Origin: Janthinobacterium lividum
Lineage (GTDB): Bacteria; Pseudomonadota; Gammaproteobacteria; Burkholderiales; Burkholderiaceae_D
Reading direction: 5' to 3'
NCBI RefSeq assembly: GCF_034424625.1
Contig: NZ_CP139976.1
Span: 3,906,001 to 3,970,000, forward strand
DNA: 64,000 nucleotides
The translations under genes were made by a program, and so were the position numbers. Below are positions 19,113-29,783 of this stretch, piece after piece; position 1 is the first letter of the stretch, and each line of letters opens with the position of its first letter. Under the pieces are notes generated by a model. That model had not been told where the DNA came from. It saw only the letters and a program-made list of their open reading frames with translations, and did not search any database.

Positions 19113-20188
19113 TGCGCCTTGTTTTCATGTTGTCATTAGCGCTGGCGCTACCTGTGCTGGCCGCGCCGCCCGCCTTTGCCCCCGTCACGCCGCTGCCGGC
19201 CGGCCAGACCCTGCGCATGCCGCACGACTTCGGCGCCCATCCCGCGTACAAGACGGAATGGTGGTACGCCACGGGCTGGGTAAAAACCAGCGGCGGCGAA
19301 CAACTGGGCTACCAGGTGACCTTCTTTCGCAGCGCCACGGCCACCGATGCGGACAACCCCAGCGCATTTGCGCCGAAACAGCTGATCATCGGCCACGCGG
19401 CCCTGTCCGACCCGAAAGTAGGCAAGCTGCTGCACGACGAGAAAAGCGCGCGCGAAGGTTTCGGCCTGGCCTACGCCAAGGTGGGCGACACGGACGTCAA
19501 ACTCGACGACTGGCGCATGCAGCGGCAAGCGGACGGCAGCTACCGGGTCAGCCTGGCGGCGCGCGAATTCAACTTGCAGCTGACCCTGGCCCCCACCCAG
19601 CCCGTGCTGCTGCAGGGAGAAGGCGGCTACTCGCGCAAGGGCGCCCGGCCCGCGCAATCGAGCTACTACTACAGCGAACCGCAGCTTGCTACCCGTGGCA
19701 CGATTGCCCGCGCGGGCGGCAAGCCGGAAGCCGTGACGGGCACCACCTGGCTCGATCACGAGTGGTCCAGCCAGGTGCTTGACGCGGACGCCAGCGGCTG
19801 GAACTGGATAGGCGCCAACCTCGATGATGGCGGCGCCCTGATGGCCTTCCAGATCCGCAGCAAGACAGGTGCTAAACTATGGGCACACGCGACATGGCGC
19901 GACGCGTCCGGTAAGATGACGCAGTTCGCGCCCGGCGACGTCGATTTCACGCCCACGCAGCTGTGGCGGTCGCCCCGCACGCAAGCCGAATATCCGGTCG
20001 CCACCGAGATCCGCACGGGTGCTACGCGCTGGCAGATCAAGCCGCTGCAGGCAGACCAGGAACTCGATTCGCGTCGCTCGACGGGGGCAGTGTACTGGGA
20101 AGGCGCCGTGACGGTGGAGCGCGGCGGCCAGCCGGTGGGCCGCGCCTACCTGGAAATGACGGGCTACGTGCAGCCGATGAAGTTATAA
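19112..20188 (+). CDS. AttH/CrtC-like lipocalin-type protein
   Basis: 358 residues with a cleavable signal peptide (MRLVFMLSLALALPVLA). The mature protein has the family marks HPAYKTEWWYATGW near the start, a central TTWLDHEWSSQVL and GWNWIGANLDDG, and a duplicated beta-rich fold. Such proteins were named after carotenoid 1,2-hydratase, but most, including AttH, are periplasmic lipocalin-like partners of an ABC permease. Its ATG overlaps the stop of the FtsX permease gene, which fits that partnership. The ligand is unknown; a hydrophobic or amphipathic molecule is likely. Confidence 0.88.
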   Translation: MRLVFMLSLALALPVLAAPPAFAPVTPLPAGQTLRMPHDFGAHPAYKTEWWYATGWVKTSGGEQLGYQVTFFRSATATDADNPSAFAPKQLIIGHAALSDPKVGKLLHDEKSAREGFGLAYAKVGDTDVKLDDWRMQRQADGSYRVSLAAREFNLQLTLAPTQPVLLQGEGGYSRKGARPAQSSYYYSEPQLATRGTIARAGGKPEAVTGTTWLDHEWSSQVLDADASGWNWIGANLDDGGALMAFQIRSKTGAKLWAHATWRDASGKMTQFAPGDVDFTPTQLWRSPRTQAEYPVATEIRTGATRWQIKPLQADQELDSRRSTGAVYWEGAVTVERGGQPVGRAYLEMTGYVQPMKL

Positions 20189-20224
20189 GCAGTACAAAAT
20201 ACAGTAAATACTAAGCGAAAAACA

Positions 20225-22087
<1,863 letters not shown>

Positions 22088-22098
22088 ACAGAACCATC

Positions 22099-22773
22099 AT
22101 GAACGCACTTTTCCACGCCAACCTCGGCATCACCGATTTCTGGACCTTTTTATTGGGAACGATCTTCATCGTCATTCTGCCCGGTCCCAATTCCATGTAT
22201 GTGCTGTCGGTCGCCGCCCAGCGCGGCGTGCGGCCTGCCTATCAGGGCGCCTTCGGCATCTTCGCCGGCGATCTGATATTGATGGTGCTGTCGGCCTGCG
22301 GCGTGGCCTCGCTGCTGAAAGCCAGCCCGGCCCTGTTCTACGTGGTGAAATACATCGGCGCGGCCTACCTGGGCTGGATCGGCCTGCAGATGCTGATCGG
22401 ATGCTGGCGCAAGCTGCGCGCGCCAAGCTCCGTCGACGGCGAAGCGGCAGCGGCGCCAAGCCCCGTCAAGGAAAGCGATCCATTCCGCAAGGCGCTGATC
22501 ATCAGCCTGATGAACCCGAAGGCGATCCTGTTCTTCATCTCGTTTTTCATCCAGTTCGTCGACCCGGCCTTCCCGAACCCCGTGCTGTCCTTCATCGGCC
22601 TGGGCCTGATCTGCCAGGTGATCAGCTTTACCTACTTGACAGCCATCATCTTTGTCGGCGCGCGCCTCGCCGAGACCTTCCGCCGCCGTCGCCGCCTCTC
22701 GGCCGGCATGGGCGGCGGCGTGGGCGCCATGTTCATCGGCTTCGGCGCGAAGCTCGCCACGGCCACACTGTAA
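22099..22773 (+). CDS. leuE: LysE/RhtB family exporter, LeuE-like
   Basis: 224-residue inner-membrane exporter with about six helices. The N-terminal IFIVILPGPNSMYVLSVA and the central ALIISLMNPKAILFFISFF are RhtB-family signatures, and overall likeness is closest to E. coli LeuE (leucine efflux), including the C-terminal MFIGFGAKLATATL. It probably exports neutral amino acids by proton exchange. It starts 11 bases after the ABC exporter stop and is followed closely by the threonine aldolase gene. An amino acid exporter next to an amino acid lyase suggests shared control of amino acid overflow, an inference. Confidence 0.85.
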   Translation: MNALFHANLGITDFWTFLLGTIFIVILPGPNSMYVLSVAAQRGVRPAYQGAFGIFAGDLILMVLSACGVASLLKASPALFYVVKYIGAAYLGWIGLQMLIGCWRKLRAPSSVDGEAAAAPSPVKESDPFRKALIISLMNPKAILFFISFFIQFVDPAFPNPVLSFIGLGLICQVISFTYLTAIIFVGARLAETFRRRRRLSAGMGGGVGAMFIGFGAKLATATL

Positions 22774-22782
22774 GGAATGACT

Positions 22783-23883
22783 GTGAACGAACTTGAGCTG
22801 CGCCAGCGCTGCCATACCGTCCTGCCTGGCCATCGCCAGCCCGCCCCAAGCGCCACCTTCGCCGCCATGGCCGCCTGGTGCGACGCCAACCATGTTGCGC
22901 ACGACACCTATGGCGAAGGCGCGCTGATCGAACAGTTCGAGAACAAGATCGCCAGCCTGCTAGGCTTCGAGGCGGCCGTGTTCTGCATCACGGGCACCAT
23001 GACGCAAGTGACGGCCCTGCGCCTGGCCTGCCAGGACCGGGGTTCGCCCCTGGTGGCGCTGCATCCCACTTCGCACATCCTGCGCCACGAACGGGGCAAC
23101 CATGAACTGCTCGAGCACTTCAAGGGCTTGATGCTCGGCGACCCGCACCGCCCGTGGACGGTGGACGACTTGCGCGCCGTGCCCGATGCGCTGGGCGCCG
23201 CGCAGGTCGAGCTGCCGATGCGGGAAATCGGCGGCCAGTGTCCATCGTGGGATGAATTGAATGACATCAAGCGGCACTGCCGCGAGCACAACATCCATTT
23301 GCACATGGATGGCGCGCGCCTGTGGGAAGCACAAGCCGGTTTCGGCCAATCCCTGCCCGCCATCTGCGATGGCTTTGATTCCGTGTACGTGTCGCTGTAC
23401 AAGGGCATCGGCGGCCTCGGTGGCGCCATGCTGGCCGGCAGCCGCCCGTTCGTCGAGCGGGCGCGCGAGTGGTTCCGCCGCCAGGGCGGCAATATCGTGC
23501 ACCGCACGCCGTACGTGGTGGCCGCCGCCATGCAGTTCGACGCGCGCCTGGCCGCCATGCCGCAGTATTTTGCACGCACACAGTGGCTGTACGCGCTGCT
23601 GCGCGACTTCCCGTCGATTGCCGTCAATCCCGCCCAGCCGCAAGCCAATATGCTGCACCTGCACCTGCCCGTCTCGCGCGAGCGGGCCATCGCCATCCGC
23701 AATCAGCTGGCCGAAGACCACGGCATCTGGCTGTTCGGCCGCGCCAGCCACGCAGCGCTTCCCGGGCACAGCGTGGTGGAATGGTATGTGGGAGATCAGT
23801 TGCTGGAACTGCCGGACGACACCGTGCGGCTGGCCCTGACCTTGCTGGATCAGGCCATGCGCAAGGCGCCCGACGCCCGCTGA
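22783..23883 (+). CDS. threonine aldolase family PLP lyase
   Basis: PLP enzyme of the beta-eliminating lyase/threonine aldolase family, expected to split L-threonine or L-allo-threonine to glycine and acetaldehyde, or a related beta-hydroxy amino acid. AHDTYGEGALIEQFENKIA, LHMDGARLWEA (PLP-binding Asp) and VSLYKGIGG (PLP Lys about residue 207) are visible. Two starts are possible, ATG 22777 and GTG 22783. AAGGA ends at 22776, giving no spacing for the ATG and six bases for the GTG, so I use GTG (366 residues). It follows leuE in an apparent operon. Confidence 0.88.
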   Translation: MNELELRQRCHTVLPGHRQPAPSATFAAMAAWCDANHVAHDTYGEGALIEQFENKIASLLGFEAAVFCITGTMTQVTALRLACQDRGSPLVALHPTSHILRHERGNHELLEHFKGLMLGDPHRPWTVDDLRAVPDALGAAQVELPMREIGGQCPSWDELNDIKRHCREHNIHLHMDGARLWEAQAGFGQSLPAICDGFDSVYVSLYKGIGGLGGAMLAGSRPFVERAREWFRRQGGNIVHRTPYVVAAAMQFDARLAAMPQYFARTQWLYALLRDFPSIAVNPAQPQANMLHLHLPVSRERAIAIRNQLAEDHGIWLFGRASHAALPGHSVVEWYVGDQLLELPDDTVRLALTLLDQAMRKAPDAR

Positions 23884-23899
23884 ACGGGCCGCAGACGCG

Positions 23900-24520
23900 C
23901 TAGCTGCACAGCAGCGCCTGCAACTGGCTGGCCTGGCCGGGGTAGCGGCTCATGTCGACGGGCCCGCTGATGCCGCGCACGGCCCCCGTACTCGCGTACT
24001 GCCAGAAGGTATAGCTGCTGCTGCCGGCAGGAACGGTGGGGCTGGGCCCGGACGTGTAATGGGCGATCCACAGTGGATGGGCGAGAAACGGCGCAAACGA
24101 ACCCACGCAGCTGTTCCAGAAACCGGCGACCGTGTAGATGCCGGGCGTGCAGCCCAGCCTGTCGCCGACCTGCTGCAGCCACTGTGCGACGGCGGCCGCA
24201 TAAGCGGGCTGGTCCAGCCCCGGCTGTTCCACGTCCAGCATGGGCGGCAATTCGCCCTTGACGCTGCCCACCGCATTGCAAAAGTTGGCAACCTGGACCG
24301 CTACCGGTTCGGTGGGCGAGAAAAAGTGATACGCGCCGCATAACAGGCCCGCCGCCGTGGCGCCCGCCCGGTTGCGGAGGTAGTCGCTATCGACCACCGT
24401 GCCCCCTTCCGTGGCTTTCAGATAGATGAAAGCTGGCGCAGCGCCGCCGTAAGCCACTGTGGGCCAGTCGATGGCGCCGTTGTAGTGCGATACATCGATG
24501 CCTTGCAAAAAGTCTGCCAT
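23900..24520 (-). CDS. GH25-type lysozyme/muramidase
   Basis: 206 residues of a glycoside hydrolase family 25 fold (lysozyme of the endolysin type) that cuts the glycan strands of peptidoglycan. Near the start is GIDVSHYNGAIDW; FIYLKATEGG follows; the catalytic pair is in MLDVEQ; the C-terminal block has IAHYTSG and WQYAS. There is no signal peptide, so export would need a holin, lysis or a dedicated secretion route. GGAGCAC precedes the ATG. It lies 40 bases downstream of the tail-collar gene on the same strand. Confidence 0.88.
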   Translation of the reverse strand: MADFLQGIDVSHYNGAIDWPTVAYGGAAPAFIYLKATEGGTVVDSDYLRNRAGATAAGLLCGAYHFFSPTEPVAVQVANFCNAVGSVKGELPPMLDVEQPGLDQPAYAAAVAQWLQQVGDRLGCTPGIYTVAGFWNSCVGSFAPFLAHPLWIAHYTSGPSPTVPAGSSSYTFWQYASTGAVRGISGPVDMSRYPGQASQLQALLCS

Positions 24521-24560
24521 GCCGTGCTCCTGCCAGTGAAAATGAATGACCTTGCCGTGG

Positions 24561-24959
24561 CTACGCCGGAAATGGGAGCCGCGCGCCCATACCGTAGGTG
24601 AACTTGATCAGATAGCTGACGTCGGCGCTTTTCGGCTGCGCATCGGACGGCAAGGGTCCCGCGCCCTGGCCCGGCTCCGCGCGCGCACCGACGCCGCCAT
24701 CGTGGCCACGCAGGAAACAGCCCCGGTAGTCGGGCAGCTGAAATTGCCCTCCAGAACCGCCATACAGATACCCGAGCGCCGCATACAGCTCTGGATACGA
24801 CGCGCTGTCGAGCATGCGTCCGTCGCACAGCATCCAGCCCCAGGCTTCGATGGTAGCGCCGGCGGTAGCGCCCGCAAAGGCGATCACCGTGCCGACGGGC
24901 GTATCACCAAAGCCAGGCCGCAGGGGAAATTGCGGCGGCGCATGAAATGGAGCGCTCAT
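24561..24959 (-). CDS. phage tail-collar domain protein (small)
   Basis: 132 residues with a collar domain: GTVIAFAGAT, then WGWMLCDGRMLDSASYPELY, FQLPDYRGCFLRG and a C-terminal SYLIKFTYG. Collar domains occur in tail fibres and in free-standing microcystin-dependent-like proteins. I use ATG 24959, which starts MSAPFHAPPQ; an upstream frame extension to 24995 is less likely. No other tail genes lie nearby, so it is not part of a whole prophage. It is the first gene of a pair with the GH25 lysozyme. Confidence 0.8.
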   Translation of the reverse strand: MSAPFHAPPQFPLRPGFGDTPVGTVIAFAGATAGATIEAWGWMLCDGRMLDSASYPELYAALGYLYGGSGGQFQLPDYRGCFLRGHDGGVGARAEPGQGAGPLPSDAQPKSADVSYLIKFTYGMGARLPFPA

Positions 24960-25176
24960 GACGCCAGCATCCCGCCGCGTGGGGCGCGGGGCCACGGCAA
25001 TGGATTGGCAGACTCTGCGGGAACGGCCAAGTGTTCCGCTTCTTTACTGTCACTTTGATCGGTATCAAATCGCATGGCTTGCCCTTGTGGTTTTCGTGTC
25101 AATAATGGCGTACATCACGCTTTATTATAATGATGAATTAACATTTTCGAAAAGCAAGTTTAATTCTGCATGGCAC
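24960..25176. other. intergenic region upstream of the collar/lysozyme pair
   Basis: About 220 bases, changing from GC-rich near the collar gene to AT-rich (TTTATTATAATGATGAATTAAC around 25120-25141 in the plus sense, a long A/T run). It must hold the promoter of the collar/lysozyme pair on the minus strand. A plus-strand frame crosses it with one hydrophobic stretch but has no ribosome site and runs through the following terminator. Confidence 0.45.
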
Positions 25177-25204
25177 AAAAAAAAGCGCCCGAAGGCGCTT
25201 TTTT
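25177..25204. terminator. bidirectional intrinsic terminator
   Basis: A run of eight A, then AAGCGCC, loop CGAA, GGCGCTT and a T run. Symmetric A and T tracts let it act in both directions. It stands about 40 bases beyond the fadL stop codon on the minus strand. Confidence 0.9.
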
Positions 25205-25212
25205 CATTTCAT

Positions 25213-25231
25213 GGCGGCCGGGTTGGCCGCC
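25213..25231 (-). terminator. GC hairpin after fadL
   Basis: GGCGGCC and GGCCGCC pair around a five-base loop, ten bases after the fadL stop. It lacks a T run of its own but sits just ahead of the terminator at 25177-25204 and may protect the fadL message end. Confidence 0.55.
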
Positions 25232-25240
25232 ACTACCTGC

Positions 25241-26674
25241 TTAGAACTTGTAGTTGTAAGCGAGACCGATCAACTGCATGCGGGTCTTGAACAGGCCCTT
25301 GGTGGTTTCACCGTTGCCGGTGCAGCCAGGGGTCACCGGCGAGCAGTCATTCTTGTAGTTGACAGTGGCATCCTTGAAGTCGATGAAGCTGTAAGCCAGG
25401 TCGAGCGAGGAATTGGCGTTCAGCTTCCAGTTCGCGCCGATCGAGTACTGCATGCGGTCGCTGTCCGGCAGCGCTGGATGACGCAGCTCGGCGCTGCGCA
25501 CTGGCGCCTGGTCATGCGCGATACCGGCGCGCAGCAGCAGGTTTTCGCTGTACTTGTAGTTGGTGCCCAGCGACACGCGGTAGGTGTTCTTCCACTGCTG
25601 GCGGATGCGCTCCGGGCCTTCGGCCGTCGGCGGGAACTGGATGTCCAGGTTCTGCAGGCGCGAAGTGCGCGTCCAGGTAACGTCGCCCATCAGGGCCCAA
25701 CGATCATCCATCTGATGGAAGGCGTTGACCGACAGGGTTTCCGGCGTGCGCACTTCGACCAGCGCCTTGGAATTGACCTTGTTCGATGCCTTGGCGATGA
25801 AGGCATTCACGGCGGCGTTGTCCGACACTTGCGAGAAGTCCCAGATCGTGTCGCCTTTCAGCTTGTGCGAAATCGACGAACGGTAGGAAATGCCGAAACG
25901 CGTGCCTTCATTCATCTGGTACAGATAGCCCAGGTTGAAGCCGAAGCCCCAGTCATCGCCATCCATCGAGGCATGGCCATCCTTGGCGCCCTTCAGTGCG
26001 GCGCCGGCTGCCTGCGCGGCGGCCAGGCCCTGCGTCTTGGCGATATTGGCCAGGAAGGCTTGCGACGCGGCTGGCGCGTGCTGGGCCAGGAAGGCCACGG
26101 AACCCGGTACGTCGACTGCCTGGCCCAGTTCCGCCTTCATGTGTTCAGCGGTGACGCCGAAGCCGAAGGAGTGGTGTTCATTGACCTTGAAGGAAACGGA
26201 AGGATTCAGGGCGATGGCTTCGAGCTTGATGTTGGTGATCGCATAGCGGCCGCTCCAGTCATTGCCGTAATCGAGCTTGGCGCCGTATGGCACGAACAGG
26301 CCCATGCCGACCGTCCATTGATCATTGACCTTCTTGCTGGCATACAGGGCTGGCGCAAAGACGGCGTCCGGCGCATAGTCCTTGGTCGTGCCGCCCGGCG
26401 TGCGGCCGGTGAACGTCCTCGAACCCGTGTCTTCATAGGTAGAATGCGGTACCACCAGGGTGCCGCCGCCCATGAACTGCGTGCCTTCCAGGCGCGACAG
26501 GCCGGCCGGGTTGTAGAAAATGGTCGATGCATCGGCCGCTTCGGCGCCGCTGGCATCGGCCGTGCCCTGGGCGGAAACGCTTTGCGAACCGAAACGGTAG
26601 CCCGATGCTTGTGCGGTGGAGGAAATGCCGGCAAATGCGGCAACGATCAGGAGGGGCAGATATTTATGTTTCAA
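25241..26674 (-). CDS. OmpP1/FadL/TodX outer-membrane transporter
   Basis: 477-residue outer-membrane beta-barrel for hydrophobic compounds such as long-chain fatty acids. The signal peptide (LLIVAAFAGISSTAQA) is followed by the SGYRFGSQSVSAQG hatch start and the ASTIFYNPAGLSRLEG motif, both typical. A C-terminal aromatic (AYNYKF) is the barrel assembly signal. Two cysteines in NDCSPVTPGCTG could form an extracellular-loop disulfide. It is monocistronic, ended by a hairpin and terminator. Whether the substrate is fatty acid or an aromatic cannot be told. The upstream gap carries a perfect 14-bp palindrome. Confidence 0.92.
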   Translation of the reverse strand: MKHKYLPLLIVAAFAGISSTAQASGYRFGSQSVSAQGTADASGAEAADASTIFYNPAGLSRLEGTQFMGGGTLVVPHSTYEDTGSRTFTGRTPGGTTKDYAPDAVFAPALYASKKVNDQWTVGMGLFVPYGAKLDYGNDWSGRYAITNIKLEAIALNPSVSFKVNEHHSFGFGVTAEHMKAELGQAVDVPGSVAFLAQHAPAASQAFLANIAKTQGLAAAQAAGAALKGAKDGHASMDGDDWGFGFNLGYLYQMNEGTRFGISYRSSISHKLKGDTIWDFSQVSDNAAVNAFIAKASNKVNSKALVEVRTPETLSVNAFHQMDDRWALMGDVTWTRTSRLQNLDIQFPPTAEGPERIRQQWKNTYRVSLGTNYKYSENLLLRAGIAHDQAPVRSAELRHPALPDSDRMQYSIGANWKLNANSSLDLAYSFIDFKDATVNYKNDCSPVTPGCTGNGETTKGLFKTRMQLIGLAYNYKF

Positions 26675-26816
26675 GTTAGTCTCTCTTTATTATATGAAAT
26701 TGTCTTCGGCACACTATCGCGGGCATATCCAGCTGCCCCGTCTTGCACTTTTCTTGCCGCCGTGAACTCCAATTCACTGACGGCATGAGCGAAGCATATA
26801 ATATTTTTTAGAAAAA

Positions 26817-26830
26817 AGCGAACGTTCGCT
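26817..26830. promoter_or_regulatory. 14-bp palindrome AGCGAACGTTCGCT, operator or terminator core
   Basis: A perfect palindrome flanked by A and T runs, 143 bases upstream of the FadL start and 42 bases past the stop of the upstream GGDEF/EAL gene on the same strand. The flanking T tract on the minus strand lets it act as that gene's terminator (stem AGCGA/TCGCT, loop ACGT). The symmetry also suits a TetR-family operator, a class that often controls fatty-acid genes. The sequence does not decide between the two. Confidence 0.5.
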
Positions 26831-26872
26831 CTTTTTATGAAACGGCGTTGTTTTTCCTGCGCATACGACCTT

Positions 26873-29626
26873 CTACAGTGCCAGCGCAGGGGCTGGAAGC
26901 GGGATCAGAAAGCGCTGGTGCATCAGCGACAGCATCTGTTCCGCGGGCACGGGGCGCGAGATGAAATAGCCCTGCACCTCGTTGCATTGCAGGGTGCGCA
27001 GGATGTCGAGCTGCTCGCGCGTCTCCACCCCTTCAGCCACCACGCTCATGCCCAGCGCATGCGCCATCGACAGGATGGCGCGCACGAACACTTCGCCCTG
27101 CTCCGAGCGGCCCAGCTCCATGGTGAAGGCGCGGTCGATCTTCAAGCCATCCATGGCGAACTTCTGCAGCTGCGACAGCGAGGAATATCCCGTGCCGAAA
27201 TCGTCGACCAGCAGGCGCACGCCCAGCGCGCGGATGGCGGACAGCTGCTCCACGGCGCGGTTCTGTTCATCCATCATGGCCGATTCCGTGATTTCCACCT
27301 CGATCAGCCGCGCATCGATGCGGTGGCGCGTCAGGGCCGAGGCCAGCACCTGGTGCACGTCGCCGCGGCCGAACTGGCGCGCCGAGACGTTGATGGACAC
27401 GGGCACCAGTTCCAGTCCGCTGGCTTGCCAGCGCGCCATCTGCAGGCACACCTTTTCGATGACGACTTCGCCCAGCTGCGAAATCAGGCCGCTGCTCTCG
27501 GCCACGGGAATGAATTCCAGCGGCGGCACCATGCCATGCTGCGGATGGTGCCAGCGCACCAGCGCCTCCATGCTGCACAGCTGCCCGCTCATGGCGTCGA
27601 CTCGCGGCTGGTAGACGACGAGGAACTGGTCCTGCTCCAGCGCCGCCACCAGGCTTTGCTCCAGTTCGCGGCGGTTGCGGATGGTTTCAAACAGTTCCGG
27701 CTGGAAGAAACGGTGATGGCCCTTGCCCGCCACCTTGACGGCATACATGGCGATATCGGCGTTCTTCAGCAGCACTTCCGTCTCGGCGCCATCGCGCGGA
27801 TACAGGCTGATGCCGATCGACGCACCCATCTTGTGGCGCTCGCTGCCCAGGTAAAACGGTTCATCGAAGGCGATGGCGATGCGCTGCGCCACCTGCTCGG
27901 CGCGGCTGTCGTCCTCCACCGGGTCGAGCACGACGACGAATTCGTCGCCGCCCAGGCGCACCACGTGATCGCCGGGCCGCAGCACGGCCTTCAGGCGCAG
28001 CGAGGCGGCGCGCAGCACCTTGTCGCCCTCGGCGTGGCCCTGCGTGTCGTTGATATCCTTGAAGCCGTCCAGGTCGATGAACAGCAGCGCCAGCATGTGC
28101 CGCGCGATGGCGGCGCGGCCCAGGGCCCCGGGCAGAAATTGCTGCAGCCAGTAGCGGTTGGGCAAGCCCGTCAAGCCATCTTCATTGGCCAGGCGGCGCA
28201 GGTCGCGCTCGTGCTCCTTGGCCGTGCTGATGTCTTGCAGCGTGACGGCCAGGCGGTCGCCACTGCGCACCAGGCGCCGGCGTATCCAGCGCAGCTTGAA
28301 GGGGTTGCCTTCCGGCAACTCGATCTCTTCCTCGGAAAAGCCGGACACCATGGCGGCCCGGTAATTATGGATCAGGTCGCGGAAATACGGCTCGTGGGCG
28401 CGCGATTGCAGGCGCATGCCCAGCAACTGTTCGCGGCGCACGCCAAAGTAGCCGGCGCCCGGCTCGTTGCAGTCGACGATCTCGAAATCGAGGATGCTGC
28501 CATCCGCGCCGCGCAGGGCGGCAATGATATAGAAGCCGTCGCTCGTGCCTTCGGTGGCCATGCGGTAGGCATTGCGCACGCCTTCGGACTGGTGGTGGCG
28601 CCACGCCAGGCGCAGCGACAGCACGGTGGCGACGGCGGCAAAGGCCAGCAGCAGCAAGGTGACGGCAAAGGCGATGCCGATATATATCGTGCGCGTTTCC
28701 TCGTAGGGATGCAGCATTTCACCGTCCGACAGTCCGACCACGGCCGTAAACGGATAGGCTTTCAGCGCCTGCCAGCCCACGTAGCGGCTTTGCTGGTCGG
28801 AAAAAGCGATCCTGCCGCCCGAATGCAGGGCGCCGCTCTCCGTTTCCAGGAAACTCGTGTCGAGAAACGGCGCGCCCTCGCCGCTCGGGGTCGGCAACAC
28901 GCGCGAGCCAAGGCGCGTGCTGAACAGTTCACCCTCCTCGCCCACCATGGCCGACATGCCGAACTTGCCAAAACTGACGCTGTTGTAGAATTCGGAAAAA
29001 TAGCTGGAATGGATGGAGATCAGCAGCACGCCGTCAAAATTGCCATCCTCGTCTTCCAGCCGGCGCGTGAAATGCACGAGGCTTTCATCGGCGCCCGGCA
29101 CCGCCGCCTCGCTGGCCGCATTGGCCCTCCCCAGCGCGATGCGCAGCGCACTGGAATTGCTGCGCCAGTGGCGCAGCAGGAAATCGCTGCGCTCGTTGAC
29201 CCGCAGGCGCTGCAGCGGCGCCGTGGCCGTCACGGCGTGGCCCTTGCGGTCGAGGATGGCGACGATGGCAAATTGCGGCAAGGCATACATGCCCTGCGTC
29301 TTCAATTGGTCGAGACGCAGCTGGCCGCGCGAATTTTCCCACTCGTATTTGAGCTGCAAGGTCAGCTGGTCCATCTGCTCCAGGGTGCGCAGCAGATACT
29401 GGCCATACGCTTTCGACAAGGAAGACACGCTGTCGAGCGCCTGCTGCTGCGCCACCTTCTTTTCCGCCTCCAGCTGCAGCAAGGTGGCCGTCCACAGCAC
29501 GGCGCACAGGATCAGTCCCAGCAAGGGCCAGGCCAGGATCAGGCGCAGGTTGGCCTTGAGAAAATCGGCCCTGCTCATCTCCACCACGGCGGCGTTATTA
29601 TTATTTACAAATTGTCGCAAGAACAT
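26873..29626 (-). CDS. membrane-anchored PAS/GGDEF/EAL c-di-GMP protein
   Basis: About 917 residues. A helix near the N-terminus and a second near residue 315 enclose a periplasmic Cache-like sensor. A PAS domain (about 340-465), a GGDEF domain with intact GGDEF (RLGGDEFVVVLD) and an EAL domain (MEALVRWHHP, VEITES, DDFGTGYSS, AEGVET) follow. Both catalytic motifs look complete, so it may make or degrade c-di-GMP depending on the periplasmic signal. The start is uncertain: ATG 29626 (used) or ATG 29578, neither with an ideal ribosome site. It is a single gene upstream of fadL and divergent from thyA. Confidence 0.9.
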   Translation of the reverse strand: MFLRQFVNNNNAAVVEMSRADFLKANLRLILAWPLLGLILCAVLWTATLLQLEAEKKVAQQQALDSVSSLSKAYGQYLLRTLEQMDQLTLQLKYEWENSRGQLRLDQLKTQGMYALPQFAIVAILDRKGHAVTATAPLQRLRVNERSDFLLRHWRSNSSALRIALGRANAASEAAVPGADESLVHFTRRLEDEDGNFDGVLLISIHSSYFSEFYNSVSFGKFGMSAMVGEEGELFSTRLGSRVLPTPSGEGAPFLDTSFLETESGALHSGGRIAFSDQQSRYVGWQALKAYPFTAVVGLSDGEMLHPYEETRTIYIGIAFAVTLLLLAFAAVATVLSLRLAWRHHQSEGVRNAYRMATEGTSDGFYIIAALRGADGSILDFEIVDCNEPGAGYFGVRREQLLGMRLQSRAHEPYFRDLIHNYRAAMVSGFSEEEIELPEGNPFKLRWIRRRLVRSGDRLAVTLQDISTAKEHERDLRRLANEDGLTGLPNRYWLQQFLPGALGRAAIARHMLALLFIDLDGFKDINDTQGHAEGDKVLRAASLRLKAVLRPGDHVVRLGGDEFVVVLDPVEDDSRAEQVAQRIAIAFDEPFYLGSERHKMGASIGISLYPRDGAETEVLLKNADIAMYAVKVAGKGHHRFFQPELFETIRNRRELEQSLVAALEQDQFLVVYQPRVDAMSGQLCSMEALVRWHHPQHGMVPPLEFIPVAESSGLISQLGEVVIEKVCLQMARWQASGLELVPVSINVSARQFGRGDVHQVLASALTRHRIDARLIEVEITESAMMDEQNRAVEQLSAIRALGVRLLVDDFGTGYSSLSQLQKFAMDGLKIDRAFTMELGRSEQGEVFVRAILSMAHALGMSVVAEGVETREQLDILRTLQCNEVQGYFISRPVPAEQMLSLMHQRFLIPLPAPALAL

Positions 29627-29783
29627 GGTGCAGCATCTGCCGTTTCTGTGTATTTCTTCAAGGACACACAAATTACCACAGAGTCATGTTTGCAGGTAAG
29701 ACAGCAGCGTAATTATGTGTGCGGGCCGCAGCCCGCCTGTCGCGCCTGCGTTACAATCACCATCCTTACCGTTGGAGAAATAC

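Noticed and set aside
24958..25290. Plus-strand ORF of 110 codons with one hydrophobic helix between the collar gene and fadL
   Set aside because: It has no ribosome site, runs straight through a strong bidirectional terminator and into the end of fadL, and its composition changes along its length.
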